A DNA stretch of 64,000 nucleotides from Phycicoccus sp. Soil802 (GCF_001429605.1 NZ_LMSS01000001.1:495469-559468); one strand, 5' to 3'. Counted from the stretch's first letter, positions 9,263 through 17,102 are shown. Numbers and translations are program-made. Notes: a model not told the origin generated them from the letters alone.

Positions 9263-10108
9263 CTACATCTCCTCGTGGGTGTCGGGGTCGCCCCCGAACA
9301 ACCGCCCGTCGGGGCGACCGAGCGCGGTGATCGCCGCCATCTCGGGCTCGGTCAGCTCGAACCCGAAGACGTCGAGGTTCTGCCGCTGACGCTCTGGGGT
9401 CGCCGACTTGGGCAGGGCGAGGGAGCCGAGCTGGACGTGCCAGCGCAGGATGACCTGCCCGGGCGTGACCTGGTGGGCGGCGGCAGCCTCGGCCACCGCG
9501 GGCTCGTCGAAGGGCGCCTGTCGCTTGCCCATGGGACTCCAGGCCTGGGTGCGGATCCCCAGCTCCTCGTGGACCGCTCGCATCTCGGGCTGCGGGAAGT
9601 AGGGGTGCAGCTCGATCTGGTTGACGGCCGGGGTCACGCCCGACTCGTCGATGATCCGCCGCAGGTGCGCTGGCGTGAAGTTGCTGACCCCGATGGTGCG
9701 CACCAGCCCGTCGCGCTGGGCCTCGACCAGGGCCTGCCACGCCTGCGGGTAGCGGTCCTGGCTCGGGTTGGGCCAGTGGATCAGGGCCACGTCGAGCTGC
9801 TCCACCTGGAAACGACCGGCCGAGTCACGAAGTGACTGCAGCGCCAGCTCTTTCGCGTGGAAGCGACCCGGGATCTTGGTGGTCAGGGCCACCTCGTCGC
9901 GCGGGAGGCCGGAGCGGCGCAGCGCCTCGCCGACCTCGGTCTCGTTGCCGTAGTTGACGGCCGTGTCGAGCAGTCGGTAGCCCGCCTGCAGCGCGGAGAC
10001 CAGCGCCACGATGCCGTCCTCGCCCGTGAGCGGGTAGGTGCCGAAGCCGATCGCCGGCAGCGTGGTGCCGTCGTTCAGCTGGTATGCCGTGGTGTCGGCG
10101 CTGCCCAT
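9263..10108 (-). CDS. Aldo/keto reductase
   Basis: The protein has 281 residues with the catalytic tetrad of the AKR superfamily: Asp and Tyr in DTAVNYGNE, Lys in TTKIPG, His in ALIHWPNP. SNFTPAHLRRI and QIELHPYFPQ are further conserved segments. It reduces carbonyls with NADPH in the cytoplasm. It begins 2 bp after the tetR stop, so it is in one operon with the repressor and likely belongs to the same response as the divergent efflux pump. The physiological substrate is unknown. Confidence 0.9.
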   Translation of the reverse strand: MGSADTTAYQLNDGTTLPAIGFGTYPLTGEDGIVALVSALQAGYRLLDTAVNYGNETEVGEALRRSGLPRDEVALTTKIPGRFHAKELALQSLRDSAGRFQVEQLDVALIHWPNPSQDRYPQAWQALVEAQRDGLVRTIGVSNFTPAHLRRIIDESGVTPAVNQIELHPYFPQPEMRAVHEELGIRTQAWSPMGKRQAPFDEPAVAEAAAAHQVTPGQVILRWHVQLGSLALPKSATPERQRQNLDVFGFELTEPEMAAITALGRPDGRLFGGDPDTHEEM

Positions 10109-10110
10109 GG

Positions 10111-10710
10111 TCAGCGGGACACGGCCGGGACCGGTGCGCCGAACCGCAGTCCGTCATAGACGAGGTCGACCAGGGCCAGGGTGGACGACGGCGGCGTGCT
10201 CTTGGGGTCGCTGGTGAGGCAGATGCCACCCAGGGCCCGGATCAGCTCCGGAGCCGCGACGTCCTGGCGGATGACGCCGGCCTCGGTCGCGGGAACCAGC
10301 ACCCGCTCGGCCGCCGCGCGCATGGTGGCCCGGGTCTGCTCGAACTGGCCGGCCCGGCTGCCGTTCATCATGGTGCGCAGCAGCGTCACCATGCCCTGCT
10401 TGACGGCGTAGAAGTCGACGAAGCCGCGCATCCACTCGCGCAGCGCCTCGCCGGGGTCGTCGCTGGTGGCCAGCTCCCGCGACCGCTGGTCGAGGGCGTC
10501 GATCTGCGCGCCGTAGACCGCGAGCACGAGGTCCTCGCGGGTGGGGAAGTGGCGGTAGAGCGTGCCGATGCCCAGGCCGGCGGCCTTGGCGATGTCGTCG
10601 AGCGAGGCGTCCGCGCCGCGGTCGGCAAAGGCGGCCGTGGCGGCGTCGAGGAGTCGCGACCGGTTGCGGGCGGCGTCCGCGCGCATCGCTTTGCCCTCGT
10701 CAGGGGACAT
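10111..10710 (-). CDS. TetR family transcriptional regulator
   Basis: The protein has 199 residues from ATG 10710, preceded by AAGGTGG; an ATG at 10686 (GAGGGC upstream) is possible. The helix-turn-helix is ASLDDIAKAAGLGIGTLYRHF, near residues 35-57, with a ligand-binding C-terminal domain. It is divergent from an MFS pump and in operon with an aldo/keto reductase. Three matching palindromes lie between the divergent genes, so autorepression and repression of the pump are very likely. Confidence 0.9.
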   Translation of the reverse strand: MSPDEGKAMRADAARNRSRLLDAATAAFADRGADASLDDIAKAAGLGIGTLYRHFPTREDLVLAVYGAQIDALDQRSRELATSDDPGEALREWMRGFVDFYAVKQGMVTLLRTMMNGSRAGQFEQTRATMRAAAERVLVPATEAGVIRQDVAAPELIRALGGICLTSDPKSTPPSSTLALVDLVYDGLRFGAPVPAVSR

Positions 10711-10723
10711 CCAGGCCACCACC

Positions 10724-10753
10724 TTGCATAACCGGAGGGATCCTCCGTATAGT
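10724..10753 (+). promoter_or_regulatory. Promoter for the MFS efflux gene
   Basis: TTGCAT (10724-10729) and TATAGT (10748-10753) are separated by 18 bp, a good housekeeping promoter pointing to the MFS gene at 10858. Operator 1 fills the spacer and touches the -10, and operator 2 begins where transcription should start, so repressor binding would block polymerase. Confidence 0.6.
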
Positions 10754-10813
10754 TTCAGAAGCGGAGTGAATCTCCGCTTCCATCCTTCGCAACGACGCGG
10801 AGGGATCCTCCGC
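10732..10813. promoter_or_regulatory. Three palindromic TetR operators
   Basis: The pattern GCGGAG-N5-CTCCGC occurs at 10761-10777 (with AAGCGGAG/CTCCGCTT arms, perfect over 8 bp) and 10797-10813, and a close variant CCGGAG-N5-CTCCGT at 10732-10748. Centres are 29 and 36 bp apart. Two of the three share the central GGATC. The symmetry and length are those of TetR-family operators, and they lie between the tetR gene and the pump it probably represses. Confidence 0.75.
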
Positions 10814-10857
10814 TTCAAGGCCATCATAGCTCGCGCTGCCTGGAAGGACCTCCATCC

Positions 10858-12324
10858 ATGAGCTCCACTGTTGCCCCGGCCACGTCCGCCCGGACCTGGC
10901 TCACTCTCACCGTCGTGCTGACGACCCAGATGATGATCGTGCTCGACGCAGCCATCGTGAACATCGCGTTGCCCGACATGCAGCAGGCGCTGCACATCGA
11001 GCCGGCCAACCTGTCCTGGGTCGTCAACGCCTACACCCTCGCCTTCGGGGGACTGCTCCTGCTCGGCGCCCGCGCGGGTGACCTGTTCGGTCGCCGTGCC
11101 GTGTTCGCCGTCGGCATGGCGCTGTTCACCGTCGCCTCACTAATCGGCGGTTTCGCCGACGCGGGAGCCCACCTGTTCCTGGCCCGCGCCGCCCAAGGGG
11201 TCGGCGCCGCCCTCGCGGCACCGTCCGCCCTGGCGATCCTGATGGGTCTCTACCCGCGCGTCGAGGACCGCACCCGCGCGATCGGGTACTACACGATCGT
11301 GTCGGCGAGCGGTGCAGCCATCGGCCTCATCGCCGGGGGACTGCTCACCAACTACGCCTCGTGGCGCTGGGTGATGTTCGTCAACGTCCCGATCGGCCTC
11401 GTGGTGCTCGCGCTGTCCCGCACCGCCCTGCCGAACACCCGCGCCCACCACGGCCGGATCGACTACGCCGGCAGCCTGCTCTCCACGGCCGGGATGACCG
11501 CGTTGGTCTACGGCTTCATCCGGGCGGCCGCCGACGGCTGGGGGAGTGCCACTGCGCTTGCCTCGTTCGCCGTCGCCGTTGCCCTCCTGGCCGGCTTCGT
11601 CGCCGTCGAGCGCGCCGTGGAGCACCCCATCACGCCGCTCCACCTGTTCGCCGACCGCGAGCGGGCCAGCGCCTACGTGGCCCGGATGTTGTTGGTGGCA
11701 GGGAGCATGGGCGCGTTCTTCTTCCTCAGCCAGTACTTCCAGCTCGTCCTGGGTTGGTCGCCGGTGCGCACCGGGCTGGCGTTCGTGCCCTTCCCGGTCT
11801 CGGTCTTCGTGAGCTCCCAGCTGGCCACCCGGGTGTTCGTCCCGAGGTTCGGGGGCCGGAGCGTGATACTCGTGGGGATGGTCCTGTCGGCCATCGGCCT
11901 GGTCATGCTCACGCGCCTGGGTGTCGACACCACCTACCCGCAGCTGATCGGCTCCATGGTGGTCTTCGCCGTCGGCAACGGGACGGCCTTCGTGCCGCTC
12001 ACCGCCGCGGGGATGGCCCGCGTGGCGCCCCAGGAAGCCGGGGTGGCCTCTGGGCTGGTCAACGTGACCCAGCAGGTCGGGGGAGCGGTCGGCCTGGCGA
12101 TCCTGGTCACGGTGTTCGCCACTGCCGGCCCCGGAGCCGCCTCAGGTCCGTCGGCCAGTGCCCACGCCAAGGACCTGTTCGTCCTCGGCGCTGACCGAGG
12201 GTTCGGCGTCGCCGCGGCGCTGATCGCCGTGGCGGTGGTCCTAGTGCTGGCCGTCACACGGCCACGGCGCCGCACGCGGGTGGTCGCGCCGAATGAGGCA
12301 CTGGCGCTGGAGCCTGCGGCCTGA
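10858..12324 (+). CDS. MFS drug-efflux transporter (DHA2/EmrB-QacA type)
   Basis: The protein has 488 residues with about 14 hydrophobic segments. MIVLDAAIVNIALPDM is the DHA2 motif D1, GDLFGRR the motif A loop, ARAAQGVGAALAAPS motif B and GAAIGLIAGGLL motif C of antiporters. It should export toxic compounds against protons across the cell membrane. GGAAGGA precedes the ATG. It lies behind a strong promoter covered by three TetR operators and is followed by a strong hairpin terminator. Confidence 0.9.
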   Translation: MSSTVAPATSARTWLTLTVVLTTQMMIVLDAAIVNIALPDMQQALHIEPANLSWVVNAYTLAFGGLLLLGARAGDLFGRRAVFAVGMALFTVASLIGGFADAGAHLFLARAAQGVGAALAAPSALAILMGLYPRVEDRTRAIGYYTIVSASGAAIGLIAGGLLTNYASWRWVMFVNVPIGLVVLALSRTALPNTRAHHGRIDYAGSLLSTAGMTALVYGFIRAAADGWGSATALASFAVAVALLAGFVAVERAVEHPITPLHLFADRERASAYVARMLLVAGSMGAFFFLSQYFQLVLGWSPVRTGLAFVPFPVSVFVSSQLATRVFVPRFGGRSVILVGMVLSAIGLVMLTRLGVDTTYPQLIGSMVVFAVGNGTAFVPLTAAGMARVAPQEAGVASGLVNVTQQVGGAVGLAILVTVFATAGPGAASGPSASAHAKDLFVLGADRGFGVAAALIAVAVVLVLAVTRPRRRTRVVAPNEALALEPAA

Positions 12325-12336
12325 CCAGCAGACCGT

Positions 12337-12375
12337 CGGTGCGCCCACCCCAGCTCGACCGGGGTGGGCGCACCG
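12337..12375 (+). terminator. Hairpin terminator after the MFS gene
   Basis: A perfect 15-bp stem (GGTGCGCCCACCCC with its complement, plus one outer C-G pair) encloses a 9-nt loop 12 bp after the MFS stop. There is no T-tract, as is common for high-GC terminators. Confidence 0.75.
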
Positions 12376-12414
12376 TCACGTCTCTGGGTGTGCGGGGAGG
12401 GGCAAGATGGAGTT

Positions 12415-12442
12415 ACTTGACATAATGTCGATTATCGGCGTT
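12415..12442. other. dif: Probable chromosomal dif site (XerC/XerD recombination site)
   Basis: On the minus strand the sequence reads AACGCCGATAA, then TCGACA, then TTATGTCAAGT: an 11-bp XerC-type arm, a 6-bp centre and an 11-bp XerD arm. Apart from the first two bases it agrees at every position with the actinobacterial dif consensus as I remember it (core CCGATAAT..ACATTATGTCAAGT). It is a short AT-rich island in a G+C-rich intergenic space with no gene depending on it. dif marks the replication terminus, where chromosome dimers are resolved. Confidence 0.85.
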
Positions 12443-12481
12443 CTACTGTGAACCCAAGACAGCGCAGCAACCGCCGTGCCG

Positions 12482-12901
12482 TCAGCGCCGCTCCTGGATC
12501 CGGATCAGGTTGCCTGCGGGGTCCCGGATCGCACAGTCGCGCACCCCGTAGGGCTGTTCGGTCGGTTCCTGGACGACCTCGGTGCCGCTGGCCTGGACGC
12601 GCTCGAACGTGTCGTCCAGGTCAGCCGTGGCCAACAGGATCCCGCCGTAGGTGCCCTTGGCCATCATCTCGACGATCGTCCGGCGTTCCTCGTCGGTGAT
12701 GCCGGGGTCCACGGCTGGCGGGTGCAGCACGATGGACGTGCCGGGCTGGCCGGTCGGGCCGACCGTGATCCACCGCATGCCCTGGTAACCGACGTCACCG
12801 CGGACCTCGAACCCGAGGATGTCGCGATAGAAGCCGAGCGCGGCCTCCGGGTCGTCGTGCGGCAGGAAGCTCGAGTGAATGGTGATGTCCATGGCGGTCA
12901 C
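12482..12901 (-). CDS. VOC (glyoxalase/bleomycin-resistance-like) family protein
   Basis: The protein has 139 residues. It has the paired beta-alpha-beta-beta-beta modules of the VOC superfamily: HDDPEAALGFYRDILGFEV opens the first half and TADLDDTFERVQASGTEVV the second, ending RDPAGNLIRIQERR. VOC proteins are metal enzymes or ligand binders with varied roles. The GTG at 12901 overlaps the TGA of the AraC gene (GTGA), so the two are translationally coupled; ATG 12892 is an alternative start. Confidence 0.85.
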   Translation of the reverse strand: MTAMDITIHSSFLPHDDPEAALGFYRDILGFEVRGDVGYQGMRWITVGPTGQPGTSIVLHPPAVDPGITDEERRTIVEMMAKGTYGGILLATADLDDTFERVQASGTEVVQEPTEQPYGVRDCAIRDPAGNLIRIQERR

Positions 12902-13359
12902 GCTAGCTGTGGCTCGACGGCTGGCGCTTCTCGATTCCTGACCGGTCGGGTGACCTGTTTGGCCACGCAGGACGGGATCCCCGCGACCGACTCAGCCGCC
13001 TCGCGTCGGTAGGTGCTCGGCGGCATCCCGACCAGCTCCGTGAAGCGGGTGCTGAAGGTGCCGAGCGACTGGCAGCCGACCGCGAAACACACGTCGGTGA
13101 CGCTCAGGTCGCCGCGACGAAGCAGGGCCATCGCGCGCTCGATCCGCCGGGTCATGACATAGCCGTAGGGCGACTCGCCGTAGGCCTTGCGGAACTCACG
13201 ACTCAGGTGTCCGGCCGACATGTGCGCACCCCTGGCCAGGGCCTCGACGTCGAGCGGCTGCGCGTACTCCCGGTCGATCCGGTCGCGGACCCGCCGCAGC
13301 ACCGCCAGGTCACGCAGCTGCTGGGGGCGTGGGGCATCGGCGGGCACACGGGTCGTCAC
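12898..13359 (-). CDS. AraC family transcriptional regulator (DNA-binding domain only)
   Basis: The protein has 153 residues from the GTG at 13359 and consists almost only of the double helix-turn-helix of AraC proteins: DVEALARGAHMSAGHLSREF in the first and VTDVCFAVGCQSLGTFSTRF in the second, then GMPPSTYR. There is no effector domain. It is coupled by GTGA to the VOC protein, a known pairing in actinobacteria where the VOC protein may act with or under the regulator. Upstream extension to 13425 is possible in frame but would overlap the divergent gene's signals. Confidence 0.85.
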   Translation of the reverse strand: MTTRVPADAPRPQQLRDLAVLRRVRDRIDREYAQPLDVEALARGAHMSAGHLSREFRKAYGESPYGYVMTRRIERAMALLRRGDLSVTDVCFAVGCQSLGTFSTRFTELVGMPPSTYRREAAESVAGIPSCVAKQVTRPVRNREAPAVEPQLA

Positions 13360-13423
13360 ACACCGATCGTGCCACGAGGTGCCGGGTGGGACCATGGGCG
13401 GACTGTCTGGCCAAGAGGACGTC

Positions 13424-13933
13424 ATGGACCTGTCGAGCTTCTATGCCTTCCTGTCCGCCAGCTGCTTCACGCTGGTCGGACTGTGGTGGAACGTGCTCGA
13501 GCGACGGCCCCAGCTGTTGTCCACGCCCGAGGTGCGCAAGCTCGCCGGTGGCATCTACCTGTCGTTCCTCCTGCCGGCCCTGATGGGCCTCTTCGCCCAG
13601 GTCGCTCCGGACCGACCGTTCATGTGGCGCACCACGTTCGGGCTGGTGTCCGTCGTCGGGATCGTCTCGACCTGGCGCCTGATCCAGCTCGACGGTCGGG
13701 TCCCCCACCCGGGGCCGTTCCGCCGTCACCGGTGGGTCGTGGTCGTCCTCTACACCGCGATCCTCGTGCTGGGGCTGGTGCCGTCGCTGGCTGGCTCGAT
13801 CGGGCTGACGCCGATCCAGCTCGCGGCCATCGCCCTCATCTGCCTGGTCGTCATCGCCCACGGGCTGACCTGGGAGTTCCTGACGCAGGACGAATCCGCT
13901 TCAGCGACAGCGCTTCCACCTCGTAGCGACTGA
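13424..13933 (+). CDS. Hypothetical membrane protein, about four TM segments
   Basis: The protein has 169 residues. Hydrophobic stretches lie near residues 3-22, 42-62, 70-88, 105-125 and 130-150, with a charged loop between, so it is an integral membrane protein. AAGAGGA stands just before the ATG at 13424. I do not recognise a family. Its last 83 bp overlap the 3' end of the convergent SSB-like gene, so one of the two ends may be unconstrained. Confidence 0.6.
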   Translation: MDLSSFYAFLSASCFTLVGLWWNVLERRPQLLSTPEVRKLAGGIYLSFLLPALMGLFAQVAPDRPFMWRTTFGLVSVVGIVSTWRLIQLDGRVPHPGPFRRHRWVVVVLYTAILVLGLVPSLAGSIGLTPIQLAAIALICLVVIAHGLTWEFLTQDESASATALPPRSD

Positions 13934-14210
13934 CCGTCACCGTGCCCGTGCGGAAGAACCGCCGCCGCAGGGCACCGACCACCTCGACGAGGTCCTGCGC
14001 CTTCAGGCCGCGGGCGCTGCGCCGGGTGCGCGCCGACCAGCACGCCACGTCGATGGCGTCGACGCGCCCGGCGCCGGTGTCCGTCGAGCGCGGTACCACC
14101 ACCCGCAGCTGGGCCACCCGGTCCCCGCTCGGCAGCTCGCGCTCCTGCACGTCCACGCTGATCCGACCGACCAGCCTGACCTCGTTCGTCCACTCCCCGG
14201 AGTCATCCAT
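13851..14210 (-). CDS. Single-stranded DNA-binding protein-like (OB fold)
   Basis: The protein has 119 residues. NEVRLVGRISVDVQERELPSG, VAQLRVVVPRS, IDVACWSARTRRSARGL and DLVEVVGALRRRFFR follow the OB-fold of bacterial SSB, but the acidic C-terminal tail that recruits partner proteins is missing and the protein is short. It is therefore a paralogue rather than the main replication SSB. The C-terminus overlaps the convergent membrane-protein gene by 83 bp. Two DnaA-box-like 9-mers sit in its upstream region. Confidence 0.7.
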   Translation of the reverse strand: MDDSGEWTNEVRLVGRISVDVQERELPSGDRVAQLRVVVPRSTDTGAGRVDAIDVACWSARTRRSARGLKAQDLVEVVGALRRRFFRTGTVTVSRYEVEALSLKRIRPASGTPRSARGR

Positions 14211-14263
14211 GGGGTCAACCGTGCTGCCCCTCCCCCGCTTCTCCCAGCGCCACAGCCAAGACC

Positions 14264-14301
14264 TGGGGACAAGTCCGTCGCTACCCGCGGTCTGTGGACA
14301 A
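14264..14301 (-). promoter_or_regulatory. Pair of DnaA-box-like 9-mers upstream of the ssb-like gene
   Basis: TGTGGACAA at 14293-14301 is the exact complement of the classical DnaA box TTGTCCACA, and TGGGGACAA at 14264-14272 differs from it by one base, 29 bp away. Both face the same direction upstream of the SSB-like gene. They may be chance or a DnaA-responsive promoter; a replication origin is not supported. Confidence 0.35.
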
Positions 14302-14334
14302 CGTGGTCCGTGGACGACTCGGCCTGTGGGCAGC

Positions 14335-15435
14335 TCAGCCCCACCAGAACGAGGTGGCGATCACGGCATACACCGCGATCAGGGCGGCACCCTCGATCCA
14401 GGTGGACTCACCGTCGAAGGTGATGAACGCCGTGAGGATCACGGCGATCACGACCGACACCACCAGCATCGGCGCGAAGACCAGGGTGAGGGACGCGAAC
14501 CCGAAGACCGCGGAGAGGACCACGAGGAGCGGCGCGAGGACGAGGGCGATCTGGATCGGGGAGTTGATGACGATCGAGAACGCGTACTCGGACCGGTTCT
14601 GGGCAGCCAGCTGCACCCCCACGACGTTCTCGATCGCGTTGCCGGCGATCGCGACGATGACCAGGCCTGCGAAGGCGTCCGAGATGTTGAGCGCGTCCAT
14701 GGCCGGCTCGAGCGCCACGACGAACCAGTCGGAGACGAAGGCAGCGGCGGCCGCAGCGGCGGCGAGCAGGCCGACCGCGAGCCACACCGGCCACCGCGGC
14801 GCCTCGGCGTGCCCAGCGCCCGGGTCCGCCTCGCCACCCGACTGCTTCCGCAGCGACGCGGGGAGGGTGAGGGCGAAGAGCACGAGCAGCACGACCGACA
14901 CGATCAGGGAGAGCGTCTTCTCGTGCGCCGCGGCCGGGGTGTGGACGTAGTGGGCCAGCGATGGCACGACCATCGCCGCCACCGAGAGCACCATCAGGAC
15001 GATGATGCTGCGAGCCCGCTCGGAGTTGAGCTGCTGGGTGCCGTGCTTCAGCCCGCCGACGAGGAAGGCCAGCCCGAGCACGAGGAGCAGGTTGGCCAGG
15101 ATCGAGCCGATCAGGGCTGCCTGCACCACCCCGACCAGCCCGGCCTTGAGCGCGAACAACGCGATGAACAGCTCGGGCAGGTTGCCCAGCGCCGACTGCA
15201 GCACGCCGGTGGCCCCCGGGCCGAACCGGTCGCCGAGCTGCTCCACCGACCGTCCCACCAGCGAGGCCAGGAGGGTCACCGCGACCGCTGAGGCCACGAA
15301 GGGCAGCACCGCTCCCCCGCCGGCGAACCGCGTCACGGCCGCGGCGAGCACGGCCAGCCCGCCGGCGCCGAGGATGACGTGGTCGGAGCGGACGAAGGTG
15401 GGCTGGGTGGTCGTCCGGTCGGTCGAGGTGGGCAC
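14335..15435 (-). CDS. cax: Calcium/proton antiporter (CaCA superfamily, Cax type)
   Basis: The protein has 366 residues with about 11 membrane segments in two homologous halves. The repeated alpha motifs are visible: SALGNLPELFIALFALKAG in the first half and VIAIAGNAIENVVGVQLAAQN (as GNAIEN) in the second, whose Glu residues bind Ca2+ in this family. Between the halves lies a short acidic/His-rich loop. It should expel Ca2+ in exchange for protons. It stands alone between the ssb-like and phosphatase genes on the same strand. Confidence 0.85.
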   Translation of the reverse strand: MPTSTDRTTTQPTFVRSDHVILGAGGLAVLAAAVTRFAGGGAVLPFVASAVAVTLLASLVGRSVEQLGDRFGPGATGVLQSALGNLPELFIALFALKAGLVGVVQAALIGSILANLLLVLGLAFLVGGLKHGTQQLNSERARSIIVLMVLSVAAMVVPSLAHYVHTPAAAHEKTLSLIVSVVLLVLFALTLPASLRKQSGGEADPGAGHAEAPRWPVWLAVGLLAAAAAAAAFVSDWFVVALEPAMDALNISDAFAGLVIVAIAGNAIENVVGVQLAAQNRSEYAFSIVINSPIQIALVLAPLLVVLSAVFGFASLTLVFAPMLVVSVVIAVILTAFITFDGESTWIEGAALIAVYAVIATSFWWG

Positions 15436-15449
15436 GGCGGTGGACGTGC

Positions 15450-17102
15450 TCAGGGCAGGTAGTACATCGGGTTCGGCAGCTTGACCACGCGGTCGGCACT
15501 GCCGCCGACCAGGTCGCTGTACTGGTCGCCGAAGTTGGCCACCACGTCGTACCCGAGGTCACGCTCCACGTGCTTGCGCACCGTGGACTTGTACTCGACC
15601 GTGCTGCACGTCGGGTACTTCACGCAGTCGGCCGGGGTTACGTACGCCGGCGGCGTCGTGCCGGTGACCCACTTGGTGAAGTAGTTGTCGGAGGTGAACC
15701 CGGTGTAGCCGACCTTGGCGAGGTTGCCGAGCGTCGCCGCCTTCTGGTTGTCGTTGCGCCCGGTCAGGCCGACCAGGGTGCAGCCGGCCGCCGACGCATC
15801 GTTGGCGAGCGAGACCATCCCCGGCGTGGCGAGGAACCTCTGGGGCTGGACCCACTGGGTGTCCTGGACGGTCGGGTTGAAGACGAACTTCATCGCCCCG
15901 ACTTCCATCTCGTAGCCCCACAGGGTGGTGTCGTCGGCGTCGAGCACGACCGCCGGGTGCTGACCCCGACGAGCCTCGGTGGCGCAGGTCTGCAGCAGCC
16001 GGCTGCGCTGCTGCCCCACGATCTTGGTCAGCTCCGAGATGTACGGCGACGAGGTGGTGTTGGCGGCGCCGGAGCCCGTCGGGTCGCCGTAGTAGGCGTA
16101 GATCGTCTTCTTCACCGAGTCGATGTTGGGGATGCCCTCTCCCCCGGCGGTCAGCCCGCTCGACCCGTCCGGAGCCATCGTGAAGTGGGTCCGGGGAGCC
16201 AGCCAGGGCTCGTCGACCCCGGGCAGGTCCGGCGACGGCAGGTAGTAGGTGGGGTTGGGCAGCTTGAGGCTGTGGTCGGCATACCCGCCCCGCAGGTCGG
16301 AGAACTGGTCGCCGACGTTGAGGACGATGTCGTACCCGAGGTCCTGCTCGATGTGCTTGCGGGTGCCGGCCTTGTACTCCACGGTGGTGCAGGTCGGGGC
16401 GGCGACGCAGGTGAGGTAGGCCGGCGGCGTGGTGCCCGAGTTGTACTTGGTGAAGTAGTGGTCGGACGTGAAGGCCGTGTAGCCGACCTTGGCCAGGTTG
16501 TTGACCGTGTGGGTCTTCTGGCTGTCGCTGCGTCCGGTCAGCCCGAAGATCGTGAAGCCCATCGCCTGGGCGTCGTTGACGAAGTCGACCATGCCCGGGG
16601 TGGCCGGGAAGCGCTCGCCGTCGACCCACGGCGCCTGGGCGGCGGGGGTGAAGACGAACTTCATGTCGCCGACCTCCATCTGGTAGGTCCAGAGGGTGGT
16701 GTCGTCGGCGTCGAAGACGATCGCGGGCTGCTGGTGGTGACGCTTGGCGTCGGCCAGCAACCGAGGCAGCGCACGGCGCTCCTTGGCGATGATCGCGCTC
16801 AGCTCACGGATGTAGGGCGAGTCGGTGGGGTTGGCCTGACCGGTGCCGGTGGGGTCGCCGTAGTAGGCGTAGATCGTCTTCTTGACCGAGTCGATGTTGG
16901 GGATCCCCTCTCCCCCGACCCGCGTCCCGCTCGACCCGTCGGCCGCCATCGTGAAGTGGGTGCGCGGGGTCAGGCGGTGGTCGGGGCCGGGCGACCCGTG
17001 CGCACTCGCCGCACCGGCACCGGCGACCGTGGCAGCGGCGAGCGCGACCACGGCGGAGCCGGCCAGCACCCCCGTCCGCCTGCTGTGGGAGGAAATGGGC
17101 AT
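15450..17102 (-). CDS. Secreted acid phosphatase with two tandem HAD-IIIB domains
   Basis: The protein has 550 residues. Residues 1-35 form a Sec signal peptide ending in ASA. Two copies of one domain follow, about residues 45-295 and 305-550, offset by 257 codons near their start. Each has the HAD nucleophile motif (VFDADDTTLW; VLDADDTTLW), motif II (GLTGRSDSQK; GLTGRNDNQK), and the acidic motif IV (NVGDQFSDLRGG; NFGDQYSDLVGG), so both active sites look intact. The family is the class B/acid phosphatase subfamily IIIB. Substrate is probably phosphate esters outside the cell. CAGGAG precedes the ATG. Confidence 0.85.
   Translation of the reverse strand: MPISSHSRRTGVLAGSAVVALAAATVAGAGAASAHGSPGPDHRLTPRTHFTMAADGSSGTRVGGEGIPNIDSVKKTIYAYYGDPTGTGQANPTDSPYIRELSAIIAKERRALPRLLADAKRHHQQPAIVFDADDTTLWTYQMEVGDMKFVFTPAAQAPWVDGERFPATPGMVDFVNDAQAMGFTIFGLTGRSDSQKTHTVNNLAKVGYTAFTSDHYFTKYNSGTTPPAYLTCVAAPTCTTVEYKAGTRKHIEQDLGYDIVLNVGDQFSDLRGGYADHSLKLPNPTYYLPSPDLPGVDEPWLAPRTHFTMAPDGSSGLTAGGEGIPNIDSVKKTIYAYYGDPTGSGAANTTSSPYISELTKIVGQQRSRLLQTCATEARRGQHPAVVLDADDTTLWGYEMEVGAMKFVFNPTVQDTQWVQPQRFLATPGMVSLANDASAAGCTLVGLTGRNDNQKAATLGNLAKVGYTGFTSDNYFTKWVTGTTPPAYVTPADCVKYPTCSTVEYKSTVRKHVERDLGYDVVANFGDQYSDLVGGSADRVVKLPNPMYYLP

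Noticed and set aside
12415-12450. TTGACA-like sequence read as a plus-strand promoter
   Set aside because: The -10 spacing is poor, no plus-strand gene follows, and the whole 28 bp fits a dif site much better.
14264-14301. DnaA-like boxes as a replication origin
   Set aside because: Only two boxes, no dnaA/dnaN neighbours, and a dif-like site nearby points to the terminus instead.
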